A stretch of 8,998 nt of DNA from Hyphomicrobiales bacterium. Its GTDB lineage: Bacteria > Pseudomonadota > Alphaproteobacteria > Rhizobiales > Xanthobacteraceae. The translations under genes and the position numbers were made by a program. Positions 1 to 5,939 of the stretch are shown piece after piece. The stretch lies in NCBI GenBank assembly GCA_016210825.1, contig JACQTM010000021.1, forward strand, positions 1 through 8,998, in the 5' to 3' direction. The notes under the pieces are model-generated. The model searched no databases. It was not told where the DNA came from and was given only the letters and a program-made list of their open reading frames with translations. Within the stretch, counting starts at the first letter, position 1. The number at the start of each line of letters is the position of its first letter.

Positions 1-354
1 AAGGCATTCGCCAATATCGGTTCCGAACCCGGCATCATGCTGACGGGGCCGATCCCGGTGACCGAGAAGGTTCTCAAGAAAGCCGGAATGACGCTCAAGG
101 ACATCGATCTGATCGAGCTTAACGAGGCATTTGCATCGGTGGTGCTGCGCTACATGCAGGTCTTCGACATCGACCATGACAAGATCAACGTCAATGGTGG
201 CGCCATCGCCATGGGTCATCCGCTCGGCGCCACCGGCGCGATGATCTTGGGCACCGTGCTCGATGAACTGGAGCGGCGCGATCTCAACACCGCGCTCGTG
301 ACGCTTTGCATCGGCGTCGGAATGGGGACGGCGACCATCATCGAGCGGGTGTGA
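1..354 (+). CDS. Acetyl-CoA acyltransferase (thiolase), C-terminal part; 5' end outside window
   Basis: The reading frame is open from base 1, so this is the last 117 residues of a protein normally near 400. Thiolases catalyse CoA-dependent cleavage of 3-ketoacyl-CoA to acetyl-CoA and a shortened acyl-CoA in the cytoplasm, the final step of beta-oxidation, or the reverse condensation. Three family signatures are visible: NEAFA (fragment residues 41-45), the active-site histidine in GGAIAMGHPLGATGA (His73), and the C-terminal catalytic cysteine in LCIGVGMG (Cys103). The ending ATIIERV is close to the FadA-type ending ATVFERV. The catalytic nucleophile cysteine near the N terminus lies upstream of the window. 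The cupin gene starts 7 bases after the stop and a FadJ-type gene follows, so a beta-oxidation role is more likely than polyhydroxybutyrate or ketone-body metabolism. FadA versus FadI versus acetyl-CoA acetyltransferase cannot be settled from this fragment. Confidence 0.95.
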   Translation, partial: KAFANIGSEPGIMLTGPIPVTEKVLKKAGMTLKDIDLIELNEAFASVVLRYMQVFDIDHDKINVNGGAIAMGHPLGATGAMILGTVLDELERRDLNTALVTLCIGVGMGTATIIERV

Positions 355-361
355 ACCAGCG

Positions 362-838
362 ATGGCCAAGATCGACATTGCAAGAATTCCGGCCGATTCC
401 AGCACGATCTATACGGGCGAGTTCCGCAACGTCGTCGCCGGCCGCGAGAAGCAGAAGCTCGGCGATGCGGTTGGGCTCACGCAATTCGGCGTCAACATCA
501 CGCGGCTCAAGCCGGGGTCGTCCTCCTCGCTGCGCCATTGGCACGCGGCCGAGGACGAATTCATTTACATGCTCGAAGGCGAATTGGTGCTCGTTGAGGA
601 TGGCGGCGAGACGCCGCTGAAAGCGGGCGACGCCGCCGGCTTCAAAGCCGGCGTCGCCAATGGGCATCATCTCGTCAACCGGTCGGGGCGCGACGCCCGC
701 TATCTTGAAATCGGCACGCGCGCACCGCGCGAGCGTGCGACCTATTCGGATGTCGATCTCGTGCTCGAGCGGGACGCGCAGGGTCCGCGCTTCTTCCGGC
801 GATCCGGCGAGCCATATTCGCCAGCGCGTTCCGGCTGA
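362..838 (+). CDS. Single-domain cupin protein, 158 aa
   Basis: This is a small cytoplasmic beta-barrel protein with both cupin motifs. Motif 1 is G52, H59-W-H61, E66, G73, with the canonical spacing after the HxH. Motif 2 is G89, G97, H102, N106. Together these would supply the usual metal ligands (two His, one Glu, one His). There is no signal peptide and no second domain. The C-terminal tail (about residues 118-158) is charged and arginine-rich. Cupins range from dioxygenases and isomerases to sugar-binding or regulatory proteins, so the reaction cannot be named. It resembles the uncharacterised cupins grouped as COG3837 (from memory, not searched). The ATG lies 7 bases after the thiolase stop with no strong Shine-Dalgarno, suggesting translational coupling. 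Its stop codon is embedded in the ribosome-binding site of the next gene, so all three genes are probably one transcript. Confidence 0.92.
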   Translation: MAKIDIARIPADSSTIYTGEFRNVVAGREKQKLGDAVGLTQFGVNITRLKPGSSSSLRHWHAAEDEFIYMLEGELVLVEDGGETPLKAGDAAGFKAGVANGHHLVNRSGRDARYLEIGTRAPRERATYSDVDLVLERDAQGPRFFRRSGEPYSPARSG

Positions 839-843
839 GGAGG
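837..843 (+). promoter_or_regulatory. Shine-Dalgarno of the fadJ-type gene, overlapping the cupin stop
   Basis: GAGGAGG overlaps the TGA stop of the cupin gene (836-838) and sits 5 bases before the ATG at 849. This decides the start: the frame stays open upstream to 660, but that stretch overlaps the cupin gene in another frame and has no comparable ribosome-binding site. Confidence 0.8.
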
Positions 844-848
844 CCACC

Positions 849-3059
849 ATGTCGTTTGAGAACTTCAAGCTGGATATCGACGCCGACGGCATCGCCCTTG
901 TCACTTGGGACAGTCCAGGCCGCTCGATGAACGTCATCAACGCCAAGGTGACCGAGGAATTGTCCGCGGTCGTCGAAAAAGTCGCGGGCGATACCGCGAT
1001 CAAGGGCGCCGTCATCACTTCCGGCAAGGACAGCTTCTGCGCCGGCGCGGACCTCACGCTGCTGGAAACGCTCTCGCGCAGTTTTTCCGAAACCGCAAAG
1101 ACCCAAGGCGAGGAAGCCGCGGCGAAAGCTTTGTTCGAGGGCAGCCGCAAGCTCTCGCAACTCTACCGGCGCATCGAGACTTGCGGGAAACCGTTTGTCG
1201 CCGCGATCAACGGCACGGCGATGGGGGGCGGCTTCGAGCTCTGCCTCGCCTGCCATCATCGCGTTGCCGCCGACGGCGAGAAGACGCGGCTTGGCCTGCC
1301 GGAAATAAAGGTCGGTCTCTTCCCCGGCGCCGGCGGCACGCAACGCATCGTGCGCATGATGCAGCCCGCCGATGCGCTGCAGTTCCTGCTCAAGGGCGAT
1401 CAGCTTCGGCTCAATCGCGCCAAGGCGATGAAGCTCGTGGACAACATCGTCCCCGCCGCCGATCTCGTCAAAACCGCGAAAGCCTGGATCACCGCCGGCG
1501 GCAAGGCGGTGGCGCCGTGGGACGTCGAAGGTTTTCGGCTTCCCGGCGGGCTTGTCTATTCCAAGGCCGGGATGATGACTTTCCCGGCGGCGAACGCGAT
1601 TTATCGCCGCGAGACCTACGACAATTATCCCGCCGCGCGCGCGATTCTGCAGGTGGTCTACGAGGGCCTGCAATTGCCGATGGATCAGGCCTTGCGCGTG
1701 GAGTCGCGCCATTTCGCGAAGATCCTGCGCTCGCCGGAAGCCGCCGCCATGATCCGCTCGCTGTTCGTCTCAATGCAGGAGCTCAACAAGGGCGCGCGCC
1801 GGCCGCAAGGTGCGCCACCGACGCAATTAAAGAAGATCGGCGTCATTGGCGCGGGCTTCATGGGCGCTGGAATCGCCTATGTCACGGCGGCCGCCGGCAT
1901 CGACGTTGTGCTGATCGATCGCGACCAGGCCGCCGCGGACAAGGGCAAGGCACATTCGCAAAAATTGATGACCGATCAGGTCAACAAGGGCCGCGCCAGC
2001 GCGGCCGACCGCGACGCGCTGCTCGCGCGCATCACGCCGACGCCCGATTATGCCGCGCTCAAGGGGTGCGACCTCGTCATCGAGGCGGTGTTCGAGGATC
2101 GTAAAGTTAAGGCCGAGGCGACGGCGAAGGCGCAAGCGATCGTGCCCGACGTGATCTTTGGCTCCAATACCTCGACGCTGCCGATCAGCTCGCTAGCCGA
2201 GACGGCGAAGGATCCGGCGCGATTCATCGGCATTCATTTCTTCTCGCCGGTGGAGAAGATGCTGCTAGTCGAGATCATTCTCGGCAAGAAGTCTGGCGAC
2301 ACGGCGCTCGCGGTCGCGCTCGATTACGTGCGCGCCATCCGTAAGACGCCGATTGTCGTGAACGATTCCCGCGGCTTCTACACCTCGCGCGTGGTCGGCA
2401 CATACCTGCGCGAAGGCCATCTCATGCTCACCGAAGGCGTGCCCGCGGCGATGATCGAGAATGTCGCGCGGATCGCCGGCATGCCGGTCGGCCCGCTTTC
2501 GCTCACCGATGAAGTCGCGGTCGACCTCGCCTGGAAGATCGTCAAGGCCACCGAGGCCGATCTCGGTGCGGCTGCGATTGATCCGGCGCAAAAGGCCTTG
2601 CTTTCCGAGATGGTCGAGAAGCGCGGCCGCCTCGGGCGCAAGAACGGCAAGGGCTTCTACGACTATCCGGAGAAGGGACAGAAGCGGCTCTGGCCGGACT
2701 TGCCGGCGTTGCAGAAGATCAAGCTCGATCCGGAAAAAATCGACATTACGGAGATCAAGCAGCGGCTACTCGCGATTCAGGCGCTCGAGACCGCGCGCTG
2801 CTTCGAGGAAGGCGTGCTCACCGACGTGCGCGAGGCCGATGTCGGCTCGATTCTCGGGTTCGGCTTTGCGCCGTTCTCCGGCGGCACGCTGTCCTACATT
2901 GACATGATGGGGATCAAGCGCTTCGTCGAATTGTGCACCCGGATGGAGAAAAAATTTGGCGCCCGCTTCAAGCCGGCGAAGCTCTTGCTCGATCTTGCCG
3001 CCAAGGATGACACCTTCTATCGCCGTTTTGCGCCCGGACGCGGCCAGAAGGCGGCGTAG
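849..3059 (+). CDS. fadJ: Bifunctional enoyl-CoA hydratase / 3-hydroxyacyl-CoA dehydrogenase (FadJ/FadB type), 736 aa
   Basis: This is a cytoplasmic multifunctional beta-oxidation enzyme. It hydrates trans-2-enoyl-CoA to 3-hydroxyacyl-CoA and oxidises that with NAD to 3-ketoacyl-CoA, the substrate of the thiolase encoded upstream. The N-terminal crotonase domain (about 1-200) shows the oxyanion-hole segments around FCAGADL (63-69) and GTAMGGGFE (122-130). The two catalytic glutamates are Glu130 and Glu152 (in LPEIKVG). The dehydrogenase domain starts at about 328 with the Rossmann signature G334-x-G336-x-x-G339. Ser439 (SNTS), His463 (GIHFFSPVEK) and Glu475 fit the hydroxyacyl-CoA dehydrogenase catalytic residues. 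Two C-terminal dimerisation-type repeats follow (about 505-605 and 635-730). The length matches E. coli FadB/FadJ (729/714). Thiolase-first gene order resembles fadIJ rather than fadBA, hence the symbol, but FadB is equally possible. No inactivating change is seen. Confidence 0.95.
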   Translation: MSFENFKLDIDADGIALVTWDSPGRSMNVINAKVTEELSAVVEKVAGDTAIKGAVITSGKDSFCAGADLTLLETLSRSFSETAKTQGEEAAAKALFEGSRKLSQLYRRIETCGKPFVAAINGTAMGGGFELCLACHHRVAADGEKTRLGLPEIKVGLFPGAGGTQRIVRMMQPADALQFLLKGDQLRLNRAKAMKLVDNIVPAADLVKTAKAWITAGGKAVAPWDVEGFRLPGGLVYSKAGMMTFPAANAIYRRETYDNYPAARAILQVVYEGLQLPMDQALRVESRHFAKILRSPEAAAMIRSLFVSMQELNKGARRPQGAPPTQLKKIGVIGAGFMGAGIAYVTAAAGIDVVLIDRDQAAADKGKAHSQKLMTDQVNKGRASAADRDALLARITPTPDYAALKGCDLVIEAVFEDRKVKAEATAKAQAIVPDVIFGSNTSTLPISSLAETAKDPARFIGIHFFSPVEKMLLVEIILGKKSGDTALAVALDYVRAIRKTPIVVNDSRGFYTSRVVGTYLREGHLMLTEGVPAAMIENVARIAGMPVGPLSLTDEVAVDLAWKIVKATEADLGAAAIDPAQKALLSEMVEKRGRLGRKNGKGFYDYPEKGQKRLWPDLPALQKIKLDPEKIDITEIKQRLLAIQALETARCFEEGVLTDVREADVGSILGFGFAPFSGGTLSYIDMMGIKRFVELCTRMEKKFGARFKPAKLLLDLAAKDDTFYRRFAPGRGQKAA

Positions 3060-3066
3060 TTGTCAT

Positions 3067-3092
3067 CGGACTGTCACGTCCGGTTATTATTT
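3067..3092 (+). terminator. Weak candidate rho-independent terminator after the fad operon
   Basis: Eight bases after the fadJ stop is a perfect 5-bp stem, CGGAC (3067-3071) and GTCCG (3078-3082), with a 6-base loop. A T-rich tract, GTTATTATTTT, follows. The stem is short and the tract is interrupted by A, so termination may be partial. The position between two unrelated operons supports the call. Confidence 0.4.
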
Positions 3093-3148
3093 TGAATTGC
3101 GCGCCATTGCACGATCGCCGCGGCGAAGCGGATGACGGCTGCGGCATC

Positions 3149-3168
3149 ATTTCAATCCTCATTGAAAT
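3149..3168 (+). promoter_or_regulatory. ArsR operator 1 (distal), perfect 20-bp dyad
   Basis: ATTTCAAT - CCTC - ATTGAAAT is a perfect 8-bp inverted repeat with a 4-base spacer. It lies upstream of the TTGACA box and shares both half-sites exactly with operator 2. Its size and symmetry suit a dimeric winged-helix ArsR repressor. Assignment to the adjacent ArsR is inference from position and duplication. Confidence 0.75.
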
Positions 3169-3173
3169 AATAA

Positions 3174-3202
3174 TTGACAGACAGAAAACATTTCAATAAC
3201 TA
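3174..3202 (+). promoter_or_regulatory. Candidate sigma-70-type promoter of the ars operon
   Basis: A consensus -35 TTGACA (3174-3179) is followed after 17 bases by TAACTA (3197-3202), which matches the -10 consensus only at its first two positions. The -35 lies between the two operators and the -10 lies inside operator 2, so repressor binding would block polymerase. Initiation about 7 bases past the -10 would fall at or next to the arsR GTG. The -35 is convincing; the -10 is weak. Confidence 0.5.
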
Positions 3203-3209
3203 TTGAAAT
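3190..3209 (+). promoter_or_regulatory. ArsR operator 2 (proximal), perfect 20-bp dyad abutting the arsR start
   Basis: ATTTCAAT - AACT - ATTGAAAT has the same half-sites as operator 1 and a different 4-base spacer. It covers the proposed -10 and ends at the base before the arsR GTG at 3210. Centre-to-centre distance from operator 1 is 41 bp, close to four helical turns, so two dimers could sit on roughly the same DNA face. Confidence 0.78.
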
Positions 3210-3572
3210 GTGAAAAAGCACGATGCCGTGGCCACTTTGGCCGCGCTTGCCCAGGACAGCCGTCTCGATGTTTTCCGCCTGCTGGTCGAGGCGGGACCGG
3301 ATGGCATGCTGGCGGGCCAAGTTGCAGCGGCGCTCGGGCTGCCGCCGAACACGCTGACCTTTCATTTCGACCGCTTGCGCGAAGCGGGTCTCGTGACCGT
3401 GCGCCGCGAAGGCCGCTCGATGATCTACGCCGCGCGCTTCGAAACCATGCATGCGCTGGTCGCCTATCTCACCGATCATTGCTGCCAGGGGCGGCCGGAG
3501 CTTTGCAAGCCGGGTCCAGGCAATGCGACGCGATTATCTGCGGCGCGAAAGCCAGAACGGGTTTCCGGATGA
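3210..3572 (+). CDS. arsR: ArsR-family arsenite-responsive transcriptional repressor, 120 aa
   Basis: This is a winged-helix repressor of the ArsR/SmtB family that would hold the operon off until As(III) or Sb(III) binds. The DNA-binding domain spans about residues 34-75: GQVAAALGLPPNTLTFHFDR is the helix-turn-helix and REGRSMIYAA the wing. A cysteine cluster, Cys91-Cys92-x6-Cys99 in the last helix, closely resembles the C-terminal As(III) site of the Acidithiobacillus ferrooxidans ArsR type (Cys95, Cys96, Cys102). The helix-3 CxC site of plasmid R773-type ArsR is absent. The start is GTG at 3210, chosen because the family usually begins a few residues before the DAVATLAALAQ segment. There is no Shine-Dalgarno before it because operator 2 occupies that space. 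The alternative GTG at 3228 also lacks one. The stop overlaps the grxB start in an ATGA junction. Confidence 0.94.
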   Translation: MKKHDAVATLAALAQDSRLDVFRLLVEAGPDGMLAGQVAAALGLPPNTLTFHFDRLREAGLVTVRREGRSMIYAARFETMHALVAYLTDHCCQGRPELCKPGPGNATRLSAARKPERVSG

Positions 3573-4207
3573 GACTCTTCATGTTCGAGCACTGCTCGCT
3601 CTGCTTTCGCGTGCGGATGATGGCGGCGCTCAAGCAAATACATCTGCAGGAAACCGTCGTGCTCGACGACGACTCGGACACGATGATCGGTCTTGTCGGC
3701 AAGCGGGTGATTCCGATTTTGATGAAAGACGATCATCAGCCGATGCTCGAAAGCATGGACATGGTCAAATACATCGACAGCCTCGGCAAACCGATATTGC
3801 TCGGCCCCGAACGTCCCCAAATTGCCGCCTGGGCCGAGCAGGTCGTTCCGAAGAGTGGACCGCTGACCATGCCGCGCTATCCGCTGCTCGGTCTACCCGA
3901 GTTCGCGACGGCGGCCGCCCTCGACCATTACAATTTGCGCAAGCGCAAGGCGTTTGGCGATTTCGTCGAGTTGCACGCCAACACGCGACACTACATTGAC
4001 GATCTCATGCCCGATCTCGAAGAGCTCGATCGGCTGATTGAGAATCCGCAGGCGGTCAACGGCGCGCTGTCATGGGATGATATCCGCGTTCTTCCGCTGC
4101 TGCGATCCATGGCGGTCGTCAAAGCGCTTCAGTTTCCGCAAAAGGTTCGTGGCTATTTTGAATCGATGATGAATCGGATCGGGTATCAGCCTTTGCTTGC
4201 GGTTTGA
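3569..4207 (+). CDS. grxB: Glutaredoxin 2 (GrxB), 212 aa
   Basis: This is a cytoplasmic monomeric glutaredoxin of the GST-like type, reducing protein disulfides with glutathione. The N-terminal thioredoxin-fold domain (about 1-72) has the redox motif C9-S-L-C12 where E. coli Grx2 has CPYC. It also has the cis-proline segment KRVIPIL and the glutathione-binding ESMDMVKYID. A linker with KPILLGPERP leads to the all-helical C-terminal domain (about 85-212), which carries the AVNG.LS.DDI..LPLLR stretch typical of Grx2. Length fits (E. coli Grx2 is 215). The ATG overlaps the arsR stop by 4 bases (ATGA), and the frame is also open upstream through arsR, but the family start is clearly at 3569. E. 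coli Grx2 is the preferred hydrogen donor of the plasmid R773 arsenate reductase, so a role in arsenate reduction here is a reasonable inference. The CSLC active site is less common than CPYC. Confidence 0.92.
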   Translation: MRLFMFEHCSLCFRVRMMAALKQIHLQETVVLDDDSDTMIGLVGKRVIPILMKDDHQPMLESMDMVKYIDSLGKPILLGPERPQIAAWAEQVVPKSGPLTMPRYPLLGLPEFATAAALDHYNLRKRKAFGDFVELHANTRHYIDDLMPDLEELDRLIENPQAVNGALSWDDIRVLPLLRSMAVVKALQFPQKVRGYFESMMNRIGYQPLLAV

Positions 4208-4241
4208 CGACCCCGACACGCGCATGAGGTTGTGATCCATA

Positions 4242-4757
4242 ATGGCTGATCGCGTTCGCAATGTGCTGTTCCTGTGCACCGGCAACTCCGCCCGCTCGAT
4301 CATGGCGGAAGCCATTCTCAATAAGCGGGGCAAGGGCAGGTTCAAGGCCTTTAGCGCCGGCAGCCAGCCCAGGGGCACAGTCAATCCGTATGCGATCGGA
4401 TTGCTACAGCGCCTCGGCTATGACACCTCCGAAATGCGTTCGAAGTCGTGGGCCGAATTCGCCAAGCCCGGCGCGCCGGAATTCGATTTCATTTTCACGG
4501 TTTGCGATGACGCGGCCGGCGAATCCTGTCCGGTCTGGCCGGGCACGCCGATGACCGCGCATTGGGGCATTCCCGATCCCGCCGCCGCCAAGGGAACGCC
4601 GGCGGAAATCGGCCTTGCCTTCGACGAAGCCTATCGCATGCTCGCGCACCGCATCGAGTTGTTCCTGTCGTTGCCGCTCGCCTCGATCGACAAACTTGCT
4701 TTGCACGCACGGCTGAAGGAAATCGGCCGCCTCGAAGGCGCGGAGGAGCGTACCTGA
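4242..4757 (+). CDS. arsC: Arsenate reductase ArsC, low-molecular-weight phosphatase fold, 171 aa
   Basis: This is a cytoplasmic enzyme reducing arsenate to arsenite. It has the phosphatase P-loop C12-T-G-N-S-A-R18-S, where Cys12 attacks arsenate. The resolving cysteines are Cys88 (VCDDAAGESCP) and Cys96, and the general-acid aspartate is Asp112 in HWGIPDP. The three-cysteine relay matches the Staphylococcus/Bacillus thioredoxin-linked class (Cys10/82/89), not the glutaredoxin-fold R773 ArsC. One extra residue separates the second and third cysteines. A C-terminal tail of about 25 residues (147-171) extends past the usual fold, which is about 131-139 residues in the Gram-positive proteins. 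The gene starts 34 bases after grxB with a modest GAGG. Its stop is one base from the acr3 ATG. Co-transcription with grxB raises the possibility that glutaredoxin rather than thioredoxin regenerates it. Confidence 0.95.
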   Translation: MADRVRNVLFLCTGNSARSIMAEAILNKRGKGRFKAFSAGSQPRGTVNPYAIGLLQRLGYDTSEMRSKSWAEFAKPGAPEFDFIFTVCDDAAGESCPVWPGTPMTAHWGIPDPAAAKGTPAEIGLAFDEAYRMLAHRIELFLSLPLASIDKLALHARLKEIGRLEGAEERT

Positions 4758-4758
4758 G

Positions 4759-5814
4759 ATGTCGACATTCGAACGCTATCTGAGCGTCTGGGTCGCGCTT
4801 TGCATTGTGGCCGGCATTGCGCTCGGTCATGTCATGCCGGGCCTGTTTCAAACCATTGGTGGCGCGGAGATCGCCAAGGTCAATCTCCCAGTCGCCGCGC
4901 TGATCTGGCTGATGATCGTGCCGATGCTGGTCAAGATCGATTTTGCTGCGCTCGGGCGAGTGCGGGAGCATTGGCGCGGCATTGGTGTCACGCTGTTCAT
5001 CAACTGGGCGGTGAAGCCGTTTTCGATGGCCGCGCTCGGCTGGCTGTTCATCGGATATCTGTTCCGGCCCTATCTGCCGCCCGACCAGATCAACTCCTAC
5101 ATTGCCGGGCTGATCATTCTGGCGGCGGCGCCTTGTACCGCCATGGTATTCGTGTGGAGCAACCTGACCAAGGGCGAGCCGCATTTCACGCTGTCGCAGG
5201 TGGCGCTCAACGACACCATCATGGTGTTCGCCTTCGCGCCGATCGTCGGGCTGCTGCTCGGGCTGTCGGCGATCACGGTGCCCTGGGGCACGCTGGTGCT
5301 TTCGGTCGTGCTTTATATCGTCGTGCCGGTGCTGGTGGCGCAGTTGCTGCGCCAGCGCGTGCTGGCAACCGGCGGTGCGGCTGCGCTCGCAAGCCTGCTT
5401 GCCAGGCTGCAACCGCTGTCGCTGCTCGCGCTGCTCGCGACGCTGGTGTTGCTTTTCGGCTTCCAAGGAGACCAGATTCTCGCCCAGCCGCTGGTGATCG
5501 TTCTCCTTGCGGTGCCAATTCTGATCCAGGTCTATTTCAATGCCGGCCTCGCCTATGTGTTGAACCGGCTCGTTGGCGAGCAGCATTGTGTCGCCGGACC
5601 TTCCGCCCTGATCGGCGCCAGCAATTTCTTCGAGCTGGCTGTCGCCGCGGCGATCAGCCTTTTCGGATTCAATTCCGGCGCGGCGCTTGCCACCGTCGTC
5701 GGGGTCTTGATCGAGGTCCCGGTGATGCTCACCGTGGTCGCAATCGTCAATCGAAGCCACGATTGGTACGGCCGCGGCGCGAAATCGGGCGCCGCGGCCT
5801 CCATGCGACCTTGA
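4759..5814 (+). CDS. acr3: Arsenite efflux permease Acr3, 351 aa
   Basis: This is an inner-membrane exporter of As(III) (sometimes also Sb(III)) of the Acr3 branch of the BART superfamily, not the ArsB branch. The protein is almost wholly hydrophobic with about ten membrane segments. Family signatures are the segment AAAPCTAMVFVWSNLTKG, with the essential cysteine at Cys126, and GASNFFELAVA, with the conserved Glu292. Both are implicated in transport in characterised Acr3 proteins. Cys277 lies in the conserved GEQHCVAGP loop. The ATG follows the arsC stop by one base (TGA-G-ATG). GGAGGAG at 4742-4748 lies 10 bases upstream, inside the arsC end, so the two genes are translationally coupled. 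It is last in the operon. A short polar C-terminal tail (about 331-351) would be cytoplasmic. No arsH, arsA or arsD follows. Confidence 0.95.
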   Translation: MSTFERYLSVWVALCIVAGIALGHVMPGLFQTIGGAEIAKVNLPVAALIWLMIVPMLVKIDFAALGRVREHWRGIGVTLFINWAVKPFSMAALGWLFIGYLFRPYLPPDQINSYIAGLIILAAAPCTAMVFVWSNLTKGEPHFTLSQVALNDTIMVFAFAPIVGLLLGLSAITVPWGTLVLSVVLYIVVPVLVAQLLRQRVLATGGAAALASLLARLQPLSLLALLATLVLLFGFQGDQILAQPLVIVLLAVPILIQVYFNAGLAYVLNRLVGEQHCVAGPSALIGASNFFELAVAAAISLFGFNSGAALATVVGVLIEVPVMLTVVAIVNRSHDWYGRGAKSGAAASMRP

Positions 5815-5878
5815 AACTCCTATATCTTGCCGGGTGGTGTCATTCGGGGGTATGTCCGCCGTCGCCGGCTGGTTGTGG

Positions 5879-5908
5879 CCGCGGGCCAACGCATCGCGGT
5901 CCCCGCGG
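5879..5908. terminator. Hairpin between the convergent acr3 and VWA genes
   Basis: A perfect 7-bp inverted repeat, CCGCGGG (5879-5885) and CCCGCGG (5902-5908), with a 16-base loop sits in the 125-bp gap between the two convergent stops. Neither side has a run of T in the proper place: the plus side is followed by TGCAAAAAATG. It could be a bidirectional rho-independent-like or rho-assisted terminator, or have no function. Confidence 0.3.
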
Positions 5909-5939
5909 TGCAAAAAATGAAATTCTCTCGGCTACGCGT

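Noticed and set aside
307..327. Unusual valine in the thiolase motif CIGVGMG as a sign of lost activity
   Set aside because: That position varies in active thiolases (for example leucine in E. coli FadA), and the catalytic Cys and flanking glycines are intact.
660..848. Longer version of the FadJ-type protein starting at 660 (63 extra residues)
   Set aside because: This stretch overlaps the cupin gene in another frame, does not look like a crotonase N terminus, and has no ribosome-binding site; GAGGAGG sits correctly before 849.
338..1712. Long minus-strand open frames opposite the cupin and fadJ-type genes
   Set aside because: They are high-GC shadows of two well-supported plus-strand genes, with no recognisable motif or ribosome-binding site.
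4495..5913. Open frame of 472 residues on the minus strand opposite acr3
   Set aside because: Its product is full of Arg, His, Gln and Asp with no domain. It mirrors the G/C-ending codons of arsC and acr3, which are clear genes on the plus strand.
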